Of a stretch of 6,732 nucleotides of DNA, positions 1 through 5,084 are shown one piece after another (positions within the stretch are counted from its first letter, which is position 1; each line of letters starts with the position of its first letter). The notes under the pieces were generated by a model that saw nothing but the letters and a program-made list of their open reading frames with translations, was not told where the DNA came from and searched no databases. The stretch comes from AM-1111 sp046302135 (lineage in GTDB: Bacteria > Bacteroidota > Bacteroidia > B-17B0 > Aurantibacillaceae). The position numbers and the translations under genes are program-made. The stretch spans positions 1 through 6,732 of the forward strand of contig JBKCIQ010000064.1 of NCBI GenBank assembly GCA_046302135.1, given 5' to 3'.

Positions 1-7
1 GGTTTTA

Positions 8-38
8 TTTGTTAAAAAATCGATTCACATTAAACTTG
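8..38 (+). promoter_or_regulatory. Putative Bacteroidota-type promoter for the small lipoprotein gene
   Basis: TTTG at 8-11 is followed after exactly 19 bp by TAAACTTG at 31-38. This fits the Bacteroidota consensus TTTG-N19-TAnnTTTG with one mismatch in the -7 element. Transcription would begin near 43, leaving a 5' leader of roughly 68 nt before the ATG at 111. The leader is very AT-rich with no clear Shine-Dalgarno sequence, as is usual in this phylum. The call rests on the motif and spacing only. Confidence 0.45.
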
Positions 39-110
39 TGGAAAACTTATTAAATTAATTGAAATTTAATCTTTTAAATTATTAATTTTACTAAGCCAAA
101 ATTAATTCTC

Positions 111-284
111 ATGTCAAAATTTTTCAAAAAAATTTCCCTGATTTTCCTACTTATCTCAGCTGTAATCATGTTTTCTTGTAGAGGCCATGGTCCCCTTTGT
201 CCCGCTTACAGTCACAATAACAAGCAAATTAAAAATTTAAATACAGAAAAGAGCGCATTTTCAGAAAAAGAAAAAGGTTCTTGA
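111..284 (+). CDS. Small putative lipoprotein (57 aa)
   Basis: The ATG at 111 opens a 57-codon frame ending in TGA at 282-284. The N-terminus has lysines (Lys3, Lys6, Lys7), a hydrophobic stretch at about residues 8-21 (ISLIFLLISAVIMF) and Cys23 preceded by MFS. This is a type II signal peptide layout with a relaxed lipobox, so the mature protein would be only about 35 residues, anchored by a lipidated cysteine. The mature part starts CRGHGPLCPAYS, with a second cysteine at 30, and ends in a Lys/Glu-rich hydrophilic tail. I recall other short Bacteroidota lipoproteins with a CPAY-like motif but cannot verify it here. Function is unknown. A promoter-like pair lies upstream and nth begins 59 bp downstream on the same strand. 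The signal peptide, promoter and clean stop argue for a real gene; the shortness is the main doubt. Confidence 0.65.
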   Translation: MSKFFKKISLIFLLISAVIMFSCRGHGPLCPAYSHNNKQIKNLNTEKSAFSEKEKGS

Positions 285-317
285 TTTGAAAAATCACATA
301 AAAGTGATCTTTATTTG
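285..317 (+). promoter_or_regulatory. Putative nth promoter with an internal palindrome
   Basis: TTTG at 285-288 and TTTATTTG at 310-317 form a -33/-7 pair with a 21-bp spacer; the -7 has one mismatch to TAnnTTTG. Inside lies an imperfect inverted repeat, AAAAATCAC (289-297) and GTGATCTTT (304-312) around a 6-nt centre. The palindrome could be an operator, or a weak hairpin ending the lipoprotein transcript. The predicted start of transcription near 323 leaves about 20 nt before the nth ATG. Confidence 0.35.
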
Positions 318-343
318 ATATATGCCTAATTTAGTTTTTTCAG

Positions 344-1003
344 ATGAAAAAATCTGATAGGTTTAATGCTGTATTAAAATATTTTTCTGAGAATTTCCCT
401 GATCCAAAGACAGAATTAAATTTCAAAAATCCATATGAACTTCTTGTTGCTGTGATTTTGTCAGCTCAGTGTACTGATAAGAGAGTCAATATTGTTACCC
501 CTAATTTTTTTAAGTCTTTTCCAAGTCCTAAAATTTTAGCAAAAGCTAGTAAAAAAGAAGTTTTTAATTTGATAAGTTCAATTAGTTTTCCAAACAATAA
601 GGCAAAGCATTTGGTTCAAATGGCCAGTTTGCTTGTAGATGAATACCAGGCTAAAATTCCTTCTGAGGTTAACGAATTAATTAAACTTCCAGGGGTAGGC
701 CGTAAGACTGCTAATGTAATTGCGTCGGTTATTTATAACAAGCCAACAATGGCCGTAGATACCCATGTATTTAGGGTTTCTAACAGAATAGGCCTTACTA
801 CTAACTCCAAATCTCCTGATCAAACAGAAAGGGAATTAGTAAAATTTATTCCTAAAGAATTAATTCCAAAAGCCCATCATTGGCTGATTTTACATGGACG
901 ATATGTTTGTAAGGCGAGAAAGCCATTATGCTATGAATGTAGGTTGAAAGAATGTTGTAAATTTTATAGTTCAAAAAAAAATAGATATCAAAGTAGTTTG
1001 TGA
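344..1003 (+). CDS. nth: Endonuclease III (DNA glycosylase/AP lyase)
   Basis: This is a base-excision repair enzyme that removes oxidised pyrimidines from DNA and cleaves the resulting abasic site. The 219-residue protein is close to the E. coli length (211). It has the helix-hairpin-helix LPGVGRKT at 115-122 with the Schiff-base lysine at Lys121, and the catalytic aspartate Asp139 in VDTH. The C-terminal iron-sulphur cluster motif C-X6-C-X2-C-X5-C is complete at Cys189, 196, 199 and 205, with an extra Cys204. LSAQCTDKRVN at 39-49 is the usual substrate-side helix segment. All key residues are present, so it should be active. The ATG at 344 puts the N-terminus at the normal family position. 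It follows the small lipoprotein gene and is followed without a terminator by the tRNA-Gly promoter, whose -33 element overlaps the end of nth. Confidence 0.96.
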   Translation: MKKSDRFNAVLKYFSENFPDPKTELNFKNPYELLVAVILSAQCTDKRVNIVTPNFFKSFPSPKILAKASKKEVFNLISSISFPNNKAKHLVQMASLLVDEYQAKIPSEVNELIKLPGVGRKTANVIASVIYNKPTMAVDTHVFRVSNRIGLTTNSKSPDQTERELVKFIPKELIPKAHHWLILHGRYVCKARKPLCYECRLKECCKFYSSKKNRYQSSL

Positions 1004-1026
1004 TTAGAAAAATAAAATTAATTTTG
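997..1026 (+). promoter_or_regulatory. Promoter of tRNA-Gly
   Basis: TTTG at 997-1000, overlapping the nth stop region, is followed after 18 bp by a perfect TAnnTTTG (TAATTTTG, 1019-1026). This is the best primary-sigma promoter match in the window. The -7 element and the following leader resemble those of tRNA-Leu(CAA) on the other strand (15 of 19 bases from the TAA onward). Confidence 0.6.
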
Positions 1027-1040
1027 CAGTTCGAATTTAA

Positions 1041-1049
1041 AGTTCTTTT
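1041..1049 (+). promoter_or_regulatory. boxA-like leader element before tRNA-Gly
   Basis: AGTTCTTTT directly abuts the 5' end of mature tRNA-Gly. The core GTTCTTT matches the conserved part of bacterial boxA antitermination sites (E. coli TGCTCTTTA type), bound by NusB-S10. The same AGTTCTTT precedes both tRNA-Leu genes here. That it works as boxA is inferred from resemblance and recurrence. Confidence 0.4.
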
Positions 1050-1122
1050 GCGGAAATAGCTCAGTTGGTAGAGCGTAACCTTGCCAAGGTTAAGGTCGCG
1101 GGTTCGACCCCCGTTTTCCGCT
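1050..1122 (+). tRNA. tRNA-Gly (anticodon GCC)
   Basis: The 73-nt sequence folds as a cloverleaf. Acceptor arms are GCGGAAA and TTTCCGC, the D stem is GCTC/GAGC, the anticodon stem is TAACC/GGTTA with loop TTGCCAA, and the T arm is GCGGG-TTCGACC-CCCGT. The anticodon GCC is at 1083-1085. Position 73 is U, as expected for bacterial tRNA-Gly. CCA is not encoded. It reads GGC and GGU. Confidence 0.97.
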
Positions 1123-1125
1123 CAG

Positions 1126-1152
1126 ATTCCCGGGTATACCGGGAATTTTTTT
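1126..1152 (+). terminator. Intrinsic terminator after tRNA-Gly
   Basis: An 8-bp GC-rich stem, ATTCCCGG (1126-1133) and CCGGGAAT (1139-1146), closes a 5-nt loop and runs into seven T residues (1146-1152). It lies between two tRNAs in the same orientation, so tRNA-Leu(UAA) needs either its own promoter or readthrough. Confidence 0.85.
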
Positions 1153-1160
1153 GGTAGTTA

Positions 1161-1170
1161 AGTTCTTTTT
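1161..1170 (+). promoter_or_regulatory. boxA-like element before tRNA-Leu(UAA)
   Basis: AGTTCTTTTT followed by GAC lies between the tRNA-Gly terminator and tRNA-Leu(UAA), 9 nt before the tRNA. It repeats the AGTTCTTT found before tRNA-Gly and tRNA-Leu(CAA). I could not find a convincing TAnnTTTG promoter for this tRNA between the terminator and its 5' end. Confidence 0.35.
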
Positions 1171-1179
1171 GACTCAATT

Positions 1180-1267
1180 GCCTGGGTGGTGGAATTGGTA
1201 GACACGCAGGACTTAAAATCCTGTGACCTCAACAGTCGTACGGGTTCAAGTCCCGTCCCGGGTACCA
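1180..1267 (+). tRNA. tRNA-Leu (anticodon UAA), CCA encoded
   Basis: This is a type II tRNA with a long variable arm (stem GAC/GTC). Acceptor arms are GCCTGGG and CCCGGGT, the anticodon stem is CAGGA/TCCTG with loop CTTAAAA (anticodon TAA in DNA), and the T arm is ACGGG-TTCAAGT-CCCGT. Discriminator A is at 1264 and CCA at 1265-1267. A36-A37-A38 makes it a standard MiaA substrate. It reads UUA, and UUG by wobble. The last A of CCA is also the first base of the terminator stem. Confidence 0.96.
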
Positions 1268-1321
1268 AGCCGGACTTTTTTGAAAATTATTCAGAAGTCC
1301 GGCTTTTTTTATTCCCCAAAC
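1260..1321 (+). repeat. 62-bp repeat, copy 1 (tRNA-Leu(UAA) 3' end plus terminator)
   Basis: This segment matches the minus strand of 5353-5414 at 58 of 62 positions without gaps. It covers the last acceptor bases, discriminator and CCA of tRNA-Leu, the whole terminator hairpin and T-run, and 11 bp beyond it. Three mismatches lie in the hairpin loop (repeat positions 26, 27 and 30) and one near the distal end (position 56). The two copies are in inverted orientation. Confidence 0.95.
1267..1310 (+). terminator. Intrinsic terminator of tRNA-Leu(UAA)
   Basis: Perfect 11-bp arms AAGCCGGACTT (1267-1277) and AAGTCCGGCTT (1295-1305) enclose a loop with an extra TGAA/TTCA pairing, followed by seven T residues (1304-1310). 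The left arm begins on the last base of the encoded CCA. On the opposite strand the hairpin is not followed by a T-run, so it should stop the converging glycosyltransferase transcript only poorly. Confidence 0.92.
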
Positions 1322-1437
1322 TCCTTGATTGATGTGCGATTAGAACAATCACCTGATTTACTTCCGGGGTTCGATAATTGTTATTTTTTGAATCATACAC
1401 CAAAGCCTCCGGGAACAGAGCAGTTTGAAATTAACAA
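1322..1437. other. Intergenic stretch, no gene identified
   Basis: These 116 bp lie between the tRNA-Leu terminator and the 3' end of the glycosyltransferase gene. I see no RNA gene, convincing terminator or promoter. One plus-strand frame is open throughout and continues antisense into the glycosyltransferase gene, but it has no ATG in this stretch. Confidence 0.5.
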
Positions 1438-2457
1438 TCAAATCTCAGAATATTTTTTCAGTCCTTTAACGAAATGCATCATGACAATGCTTCTATTAAA
1501 AATCAAATCATCATTATCATTCATTTTCCGAGATATTGCCCGTCTTTTTCTTAATGTAACTGGTAGTCTGAAAAAATAGCTCCAGTGCGCTTGAATGATA
1601 GCAAAAACATTAGCAGGTTCAAATTGCAATAAAAATTTAAGTCCTGCAATACCGTCTAAAATAAGTCTTATAAATATTTTAAAAAGAATCAATCGACCAG
1701 ATAAATTTTTTGTTAGAACTATTAAACTGTTCCTGAAATTTAAAAATGTTTTTCTTGGATTTGATTTATTTAATGTTCCTCCACCAACATGATAAACAAC
1801 TGAAGCAGGAATTACATAAATATCTTTTCGTAAATTCCTTATCCTCCAGCACAAATCAATTTCTTCCATGTGTGCAAAAAGGTCTTCATCGAAACCACCC
1901 AGTTGCCAATATATATTTGACTTAATAAATAAGCATGCTCCACTTGCCCAAAAAATGCGAACGGGATTATTATACTGTCCTTCATCTTTTTCCAACTCTT
2001 GAAAAATTCTTCCCCTACAAAAAGGGTATCCATATTTATCAATAAACCCACCGCTAGCTCCTGCATACTCAAAAAAATTCCTTTTGTTGAAGTCTAATAT
2101 TTTAGGCTGACATGCTGAAACATTTTCATTCGCCTCCATGAATTCGACCACGGGATTAATCCAATTCTCTGTTACCTCAACGTCTGAATTAAGTAAAACA
2201 AAGTAATCTGCGTGAATTTGTTTTAATGCTTTGTTGTAACCTCCCGCAAAACCATAATTAGACTCATTTTTGATTATTGCAACATCAGGAAATGAACTTT
2301 TCACGTAATTAATTGAATCATCAGTTGAAGCATTATCGGCAACGTAAATTTTAGCGCCTGTAGAATATTTCAAAACTGTAGGTAGAAATTTCTCAAGAAA
2401 ATATCTCCCATTAAAATTTAAAATTACTACTGCGATTCTCTTGTTTGGAAATATCAA
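1438..2457 (-). CDS. Family 2 glycosyltransferase (rhamnosyltransferase-like)
   Basis: This inverting GT-A enzyme transfers a sugar from a nucleotide-sugar donor, most likely at the inner face of the cytoplasmic membrane during cell-surface glycan assembly. Signature segments of the 339-residue protein occur in order: VVILNFNG (10-17), DNASTDDS (41-48, nucleotide binding), NYGFAGGYN (67-75), NSD at 90-92 (metal-binding DXD equivalent), SGACLFIK (172-179), and GGFDEDLF (187-194) leading to HMEEIDLCWR (196-205) with the candidate catalytic acidic residues. This pattern resembles WbbL-type rhamnosyltransferases, but donor and acceptor cannot be read from sequence. A hydrophobic segment near 256-278 may contact the membrane. 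Translation appears to start at TTG (2455-2457), because no in-frame ATG lies nearby and the GT2 fold begins a few residues later. It lies 8 bp after the GWxTD gene, so the two are probably one transcript. The length is normal. Confidence 0.92.
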   Translation of the reverse strand: MIFPNKRIAVVILNFNGRYFLEKFLPTVLKYSTGAKIYVADNASTDDSINYVKSSFPDVAIIKNESNYGFAGGYNKALKQIHADYFVLLNSDVEVTENWINPVVEFMEANENVSACQPKILDFNKRNFFEYAGASGGFIDKYGYPFCRGRIFQELEKDEGQYNNPVRIFWASGACLFIKSNIYWQLGGFDEDLFAHMEEIDLCWRIRNLRKDIYVIPASVVYHVGGGTLNKSNPRKTFLNFRNSLIVLTKNLSGRLILFKIFIRLILDGIAGLKFLLQFEPANVFAIIQAHWSYFFRLPVTLRKRRAISRKMNDNDDLIFNRSIVMMHFVKGLKKYSEI

Positions 2458-2465
2458 AGGGATGT

Positions 2466-3947
2466 TTATTTTGGAACAGCAAAATTTTCATCAACACCAT
2501 TACCATATGTAGGTTCCGGTTGCTCGTAATCAAGATTCATGCTTTGAATAGTTCTTTTCATGATTCGTAATCTCCATCTTGCATCAAACCTTTCACCTCT
2601 GGCTTCAGAGTGAATTAACTCATAATTATTACCTGCGAGTTCGCTGTTACAAAATACAAATCTTTTATTTGTCTGCATCTGACCTGTAGCAGGATCTTGT
2701 ATACGGTAATATTGCCATATTTCATAAGGATAAGTGTTAGGCTCACTCATTATTTCTTGTCTAGAATCGGGAGTTCCATATTGGAGATAGACCCTACCAC
2801 GATCTGTAGAGTACCCTTTTCGTTTTCCGGCAGCAAAAACTTGATTTACTTGATCCACATTTTTCTTATAACGTAACCATTCTCCTCCGGGATCTGTATT
2901 ATTCTTTTTGTTCCAGAAACCATATATATATCTTTGCATTAACTTCACATCTTTATTTAATATTTGATTTTGAGCATATTCCCTTTCAGAAGTGGAAGAT
3001 ATTGGCCACAAACTGCGTATATATTCTATGAGAGTATCAGCATTAATTACCTTCTCTATAAATGTATTTTCTGTTTTCACATCACTAAGGTCGGCAAGAG
3101 GACTTATAGGATTAGAAGTAACCCTTTCAAACGTTAATTTTTTTTCAATCAATGTTGTGCCTGCTTTATCCTTTATATCGATCACAAGATTATAAAAACC
3201 CGACTTCAAACTAGATATTTCCATTTGTGCAAGCAAAACATTGACCCTATCTGTGATTTGTTTTTGGTACCCAGCAAGATTCTGAACACTTTGCTTTGTG
3301 TCAGCATTTTCAATTGAATAGAAGAATGCGAATCTTTCTTCCTTACCCAATATTTCAGGCAGATTATATGCCTCACAATAAAACACCAATTTGGTAAAGT
3401 CATCCTTAAAAACCCTTGCAGGGTATGGTACCAGATCAAAACCGCTCTTGGATATTGGCCCATTTACTTTTGACTTGAAATATGATTCTAGTAATTCTAT
3501 TCCGGAAATTTGAATGCTTTGTTTAGGGAAAGAAATTTCAATTTTTTCGGTAATAGTGTATTTTCTTTTATCCTTAGAATTAATATCGTATATTATTAAT
3601 TCAAGAGCATAGAGACCTTCATTTGCTTGCAACCTTTGCTGATCTATAAAATTTGGTCTATAGCTGGTATCCTGAATCTCAGGACTCAATAAAAAATATT
3701 TTTTTGGTGCGAAGGCAGTATCTCTCCTGTAAAGTGCAAGGGAGATTTCAAGTTTACCTTGAAATTTTCCTAAGTTATTTTTTACAAAATTTACTGTTGC
3801 TCCGGAAATATTCAGATAGGTTTCAATGTATGGCTTGTTATCGGGGGTATTAAATATACAATAATTGAAATATGCCTTTAGATCCCCTGCAATAGAAAAA
3901 AAAGTAAATGTGGCCTGAAATACTATGAATAATAAAAATTTTTTCAA
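2466..3947 (-). CDS. GWxTD-domain exported protein, function unknown
   Basis: The 493-residue protein begins with a Sec signal peptide (MKKFLLFIVF onward, hydrophobic to about residue 20, probable cleavage near Ala20-Gly21) and should act in the periplasm or at the outer membrane. Residues about 22-300 look like beta-rich domains with no recognised catalytic motif. The C-terminal part carries the GWxTD-family pattern: FW at 344-345, then GYSTDRGRVYLQYGTPD at 378-394 and EIWQYY at 409-414. The name-giving tryptophan is replaced by tyrosine (GYSTD). I know no established biochemical role for the family. The start is TTG (3945-3947): no in-frame ATG lies close upstream or before Met242, and the signal peptide begins exactly here. 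It is first in an operon with the glycosyltransferase and divergent from tRNA-Ser, with an 86-bp gap. Confidence 0.88.
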   Translation of the reverse strand: MKKFLLFIVFQATFTFFSIAGDLKAYFNYCIFNTPDNKPYIETYLNISGATVNFVKNNLGKFQGKLEISLALYRRDTAFAPKKYFLLSPEIQDTSYRPNFIDQQRLQANEGLYALELIIYDINSKDKRKYTITEKIEISFPKQSIQISGIELLESYFKSKVNGPISKSGFDLVPYPARVFKDDFTKLVFYCEAYNLPEILGKEERFAFFYSIENADTKQSVQNLAGYQKQITDRVNVLLAQMEISSLKSGFYNLVIDIKDKAGTTLIEKKLTFERVTSNPISPLADLSDVKTENTFIEKVINADTLIEYIRSLWPISSTSEREYAQNQILNKDVKLMQRYIYGFWNKKNNTDPGGEWLRYKKNVDQVNQVFAAGKRKGYSTDRGRVYLQYGTPDSRQEIMSEPNTYPYEIWQYYRIQDPATGQMQTNKRFVFCNSELAGNNYELIHSEARGERFDARWRLRIMKRTIQSMNLDYEQPEPTYGNGVDENFAVPK

Positions 3948-3953
3948 AAAAAT

Positions 3954-3975
3954 AAATTTAGCTACAAATTTAGCT
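3954..3975 (-). promoter_or_regulatory. Direct repeat and -7 element upstream of the GWxTD operon
   Basis: On the minus strand AGCTAAATTT occurs twice, separated by GT, giving a 12-bp period (plus-strand 3954-3963 and 3966-3975). The upstream copy contains TAAATTTG (3965-3972), a perfect TAnnTTTG -7 element, but no TTTG lies at the expected -33 distance. Transcription would begin only about 12 nt before the TTG start. The repeats could be half-sites for a regulator that overlaps the promoter. Confidence 0.35.
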
Positions 3976-4020
3976 AATAAAACAATTTTAAAATAAATGT
4001 TTTTCAGTCAAAAAAAATTA

Positions 4021-4028
4021 TAATTTTG
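4021..4028 (+). promoter_or_regulatory. Putative -7 element of tRNA-Ser
   Basis: TAATTTTG is a perfect TAnnTTTG and ends 5 nt before mature tRNA-Ser. No clear TTTG occurs 18-20 bp upstream. With usual spacing, transcription would begin at or within a couple of bases of the tRNA 5' end, unlike the roughly 22-nt gap before tRNA-Gly and tRNA-Leu(CAA). Confidence 0.45.
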
Positions 4029-4033
4029 CCCCC

Positions 4034-4118
4034 GGAGAGTTGGCAGAGTGGTCGATTGCGGCAGTCTTGAAAACTGTTGACTGTAACAGGTCCGGGGGTT
4101 CGAATCCCTCACTCTCCG
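4034..4118 (+). tRNA. tRNA-Ser (anticodon UGA)
   Basis: This 85-nt type II tRNA has acceptor arms GGAGAGT and ACTCTCC, anticodon stem GCAGT/ACTGT with loop CTTGAAA (anticodon TGA at 4068-4070), a long variable arm and T arm GGGGG-TTCGAAT-CCCTC. Discriminator G73 is typical of tRNA-Ser. CCA is not encoded. A36-A37-A38 predicts prenylation by MiaA. It reads UCA and other UCN codons by wobble. Confidence 0.96.
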
Positions 4119-4129
4119 CAGATGAATGC

Positions 4130-4158
4130 AAAAAGGCGCACCAAAAGTGCGCTTTTTT
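4130..4158 (+). terminator. Intrinsic terminator after tRNA-Ser
   Basis: The stem GCGCAC (4136-4141) and GTGCGC (4147-4152) closes a 5-nt loop and is extended by flanking A and T tracts, with six T residues at 4153-4158. It is unrelated in sequence to the tRNA-Leu terminators. Confidence 0.85.
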
Positions 4159-4305
4159 ATTTGAGCGAATTGGCGAGAAGTTGACTTTTAATAAAATGTA
4201 CGAAAAAATAAAAACTTTGCGTTGCAACAGGCTTTTTGCATTTTAACTCCGGAATACAAATAGATCATGGCCAGCGTAAACTATCCCTCACTCACAAGAA
4301 TGAAT

Positions 4306-4333
4306 AAAAAGCTATAGTTTTCTGAGCTTTTTT
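4306..4333. terminator. Weak bidirectional terminator-like hairpin before the protease gene
   Basis: AAAAAGCT (4306-4313) and AGCTTTTT (4325-4332) can pair around an 11-nt loop, with a T-run to 4333 and A/T tracts on both sides. Only two G-C pairs are present, so it is weak. It may back up the tRNA-Ser terminator or isolate the downstream gene. The rest of 4163-4388 holds no convincing gene, only two 16-codon ORFs that I do not call. Confidence 0.3.
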
Positions 4334-4364
4334 GATCTATCAATTTTAAGTTTATTTATTTTTG
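4331..4364 (+). promoter_or_regulatory. Possible promoter of the PrsW-family gene
   Basis: TTTG at 4331-4334 and TATTTTTG (perfect TAnnTTTG) at 4357-4364 are separated by 22 bp, slightly longer than the usual 19. Transcription would begin near 4370, about 20 nt before the ATG at 4389. The long spacer and AT-rich surroundings keep confidence low. Confidence 0.3.
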
Positions 4365-4388
4365 ATTCATCTTATTTAAACTTTAATT

Positions 4389-5084
4389 ATGTGGTTGCTT
4401 CTCTTACTAACTCTTGCTCCCGGCATTGGACTTTCAGTATTTATTTATTGGAAAGATAAATATGAGAGAGAACCAAGGGATTTATTAATAAAAAGCTTCA
4501 CACTTGGTATGTTTTCATGTATACCAGCTATTATTCTTAGTCTTTTGTTCGAGTCTGCGGGAATGAATTCAGAAAGTTCAAACTTGGTACTATCCGCATT
4601 TTCCAACATTATTGGAATAGGTCTTTCTGAAGAGTTCAGTAAGTTCATATTTGTTCGTTTTTACACTTTCAGGAAAAAAGAATTCAATGAGCCTTTTGAT
4701 GGTATTACCTATTGCGTGATGGTAGCCGCCGGATTTGCAACCGCTGAAAATGTTATGTATGTAGCAAATAATTATTTTGAAAATGGATTATCCGGTGGAT
4801 TTACTGTAGCAATAATGAGAATGATTTTCTCAGTTCCTGGCCACGTTATGTTTGGAGTAATTATGGGTTTTTTCCTGGGTATTGAAAAGCATTATCAAAA
4901 ACCCAATTACGGAATAATAGGATTATTGTTAGCTGCCGTTGCTCATGGATTATTTGATTTTTGTCTATTTTCATCATCTCAATACCCAATATTTTTAATT
5001 TTCTTTCTAATTCTATTTGTGTTGATTGTGATTTTATCATTAAAAGCAATTAAACTACACCAGCAGGAATCGCCATATAAATGA
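4389..5084 (+). CDS. prsW: PrsW-family intramembrane protease
   Basis: This is a polytopic membrane protein of 231 residues in the PrsW/CAAX-protease-like superfamily. In Bacillus subtilis PrsW makes the first cut in the anti-sigma factor RsiW; the substrate here is unknown. The family motifs are present: EExxK at 81-85 (GLSEEFSK), EPFDGI at 101-106 followed by AGFATAEN at 114-121, GHVMFG at 151-156, and HGLFDF at 186-191. These supply the conserved Glu, His and Asp residues expected near the active site. Hydrophobic stretches at about 2-20, 36-55, 64-80, 107-125, 138-165, 175-193 and 198-220 suggest seven or so membrane segments. The ATG at 4389 gives a normal N-terminus. It stands alone: neither sigma nor anti-sigma gene lies nearby, so the symbol marks family rather than proven orthology. 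Confidence 0.85.
   Translation: MWLLLLLTLAPGIGLSVFIYWKDKYEREPRDLLIKSFTLGMFSCIPAIILSLLFESAGMNSESSNLVLSAFSNIIGIGLSEEFSKFIFVRFYTFRKKEFNEPFDGITYCVMVAAGFATAENVMYVANNYFENGLSGGFTVAIMRMIFSVPGHVMFGVIMGFFLGIEKHYQKPNYGIIGLLLAAVAHGLFDFCLFSSSQYPIFLIFFLILFVLIVILSLKAIKLHQQESPYK

Noticed and set aside
37..45. Single DnaA-box-like site (TTTTCCACA on the minus strand)
   Set aside because: One isolated match in AT-rich DNA, with no cluster of boxes and no dnaA or other replication gene. Not evidence for an origin.
2..58. Possible C-terminal end of an upstream gene on the plus strand
   Set aside because: Eighteen codons open to the window edge and ending in TAA, but very short, and it overlaps the proposed lipoprotein promoter. 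Undecidable here.
1223..1579. Plus-strand 118-codon open frame beginning inside tRNA-Leu(UAA)
   Set aside because: Its start lies in the tRNA, it runs through the terminator, and its last 142 bases are antisense to the glycosyltransferase. No separate ATG occurs in the only unshared part.
4018..4246. Open frames on both strands across tRNA-Ser
   Set aside because: They translate the tRNA and terminator and give the familiar spurious peptides seen when tRNA genes are translated.
4198..4317. Two 16-codon ORFs (4198-4248 and 4267-4317) that might be leader peptides for the protease gene
   Set aside because: No ribosome binding signal, no amino-acid bias, and the second merely ends inside the weak hairpin. 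Chance is sufficient.
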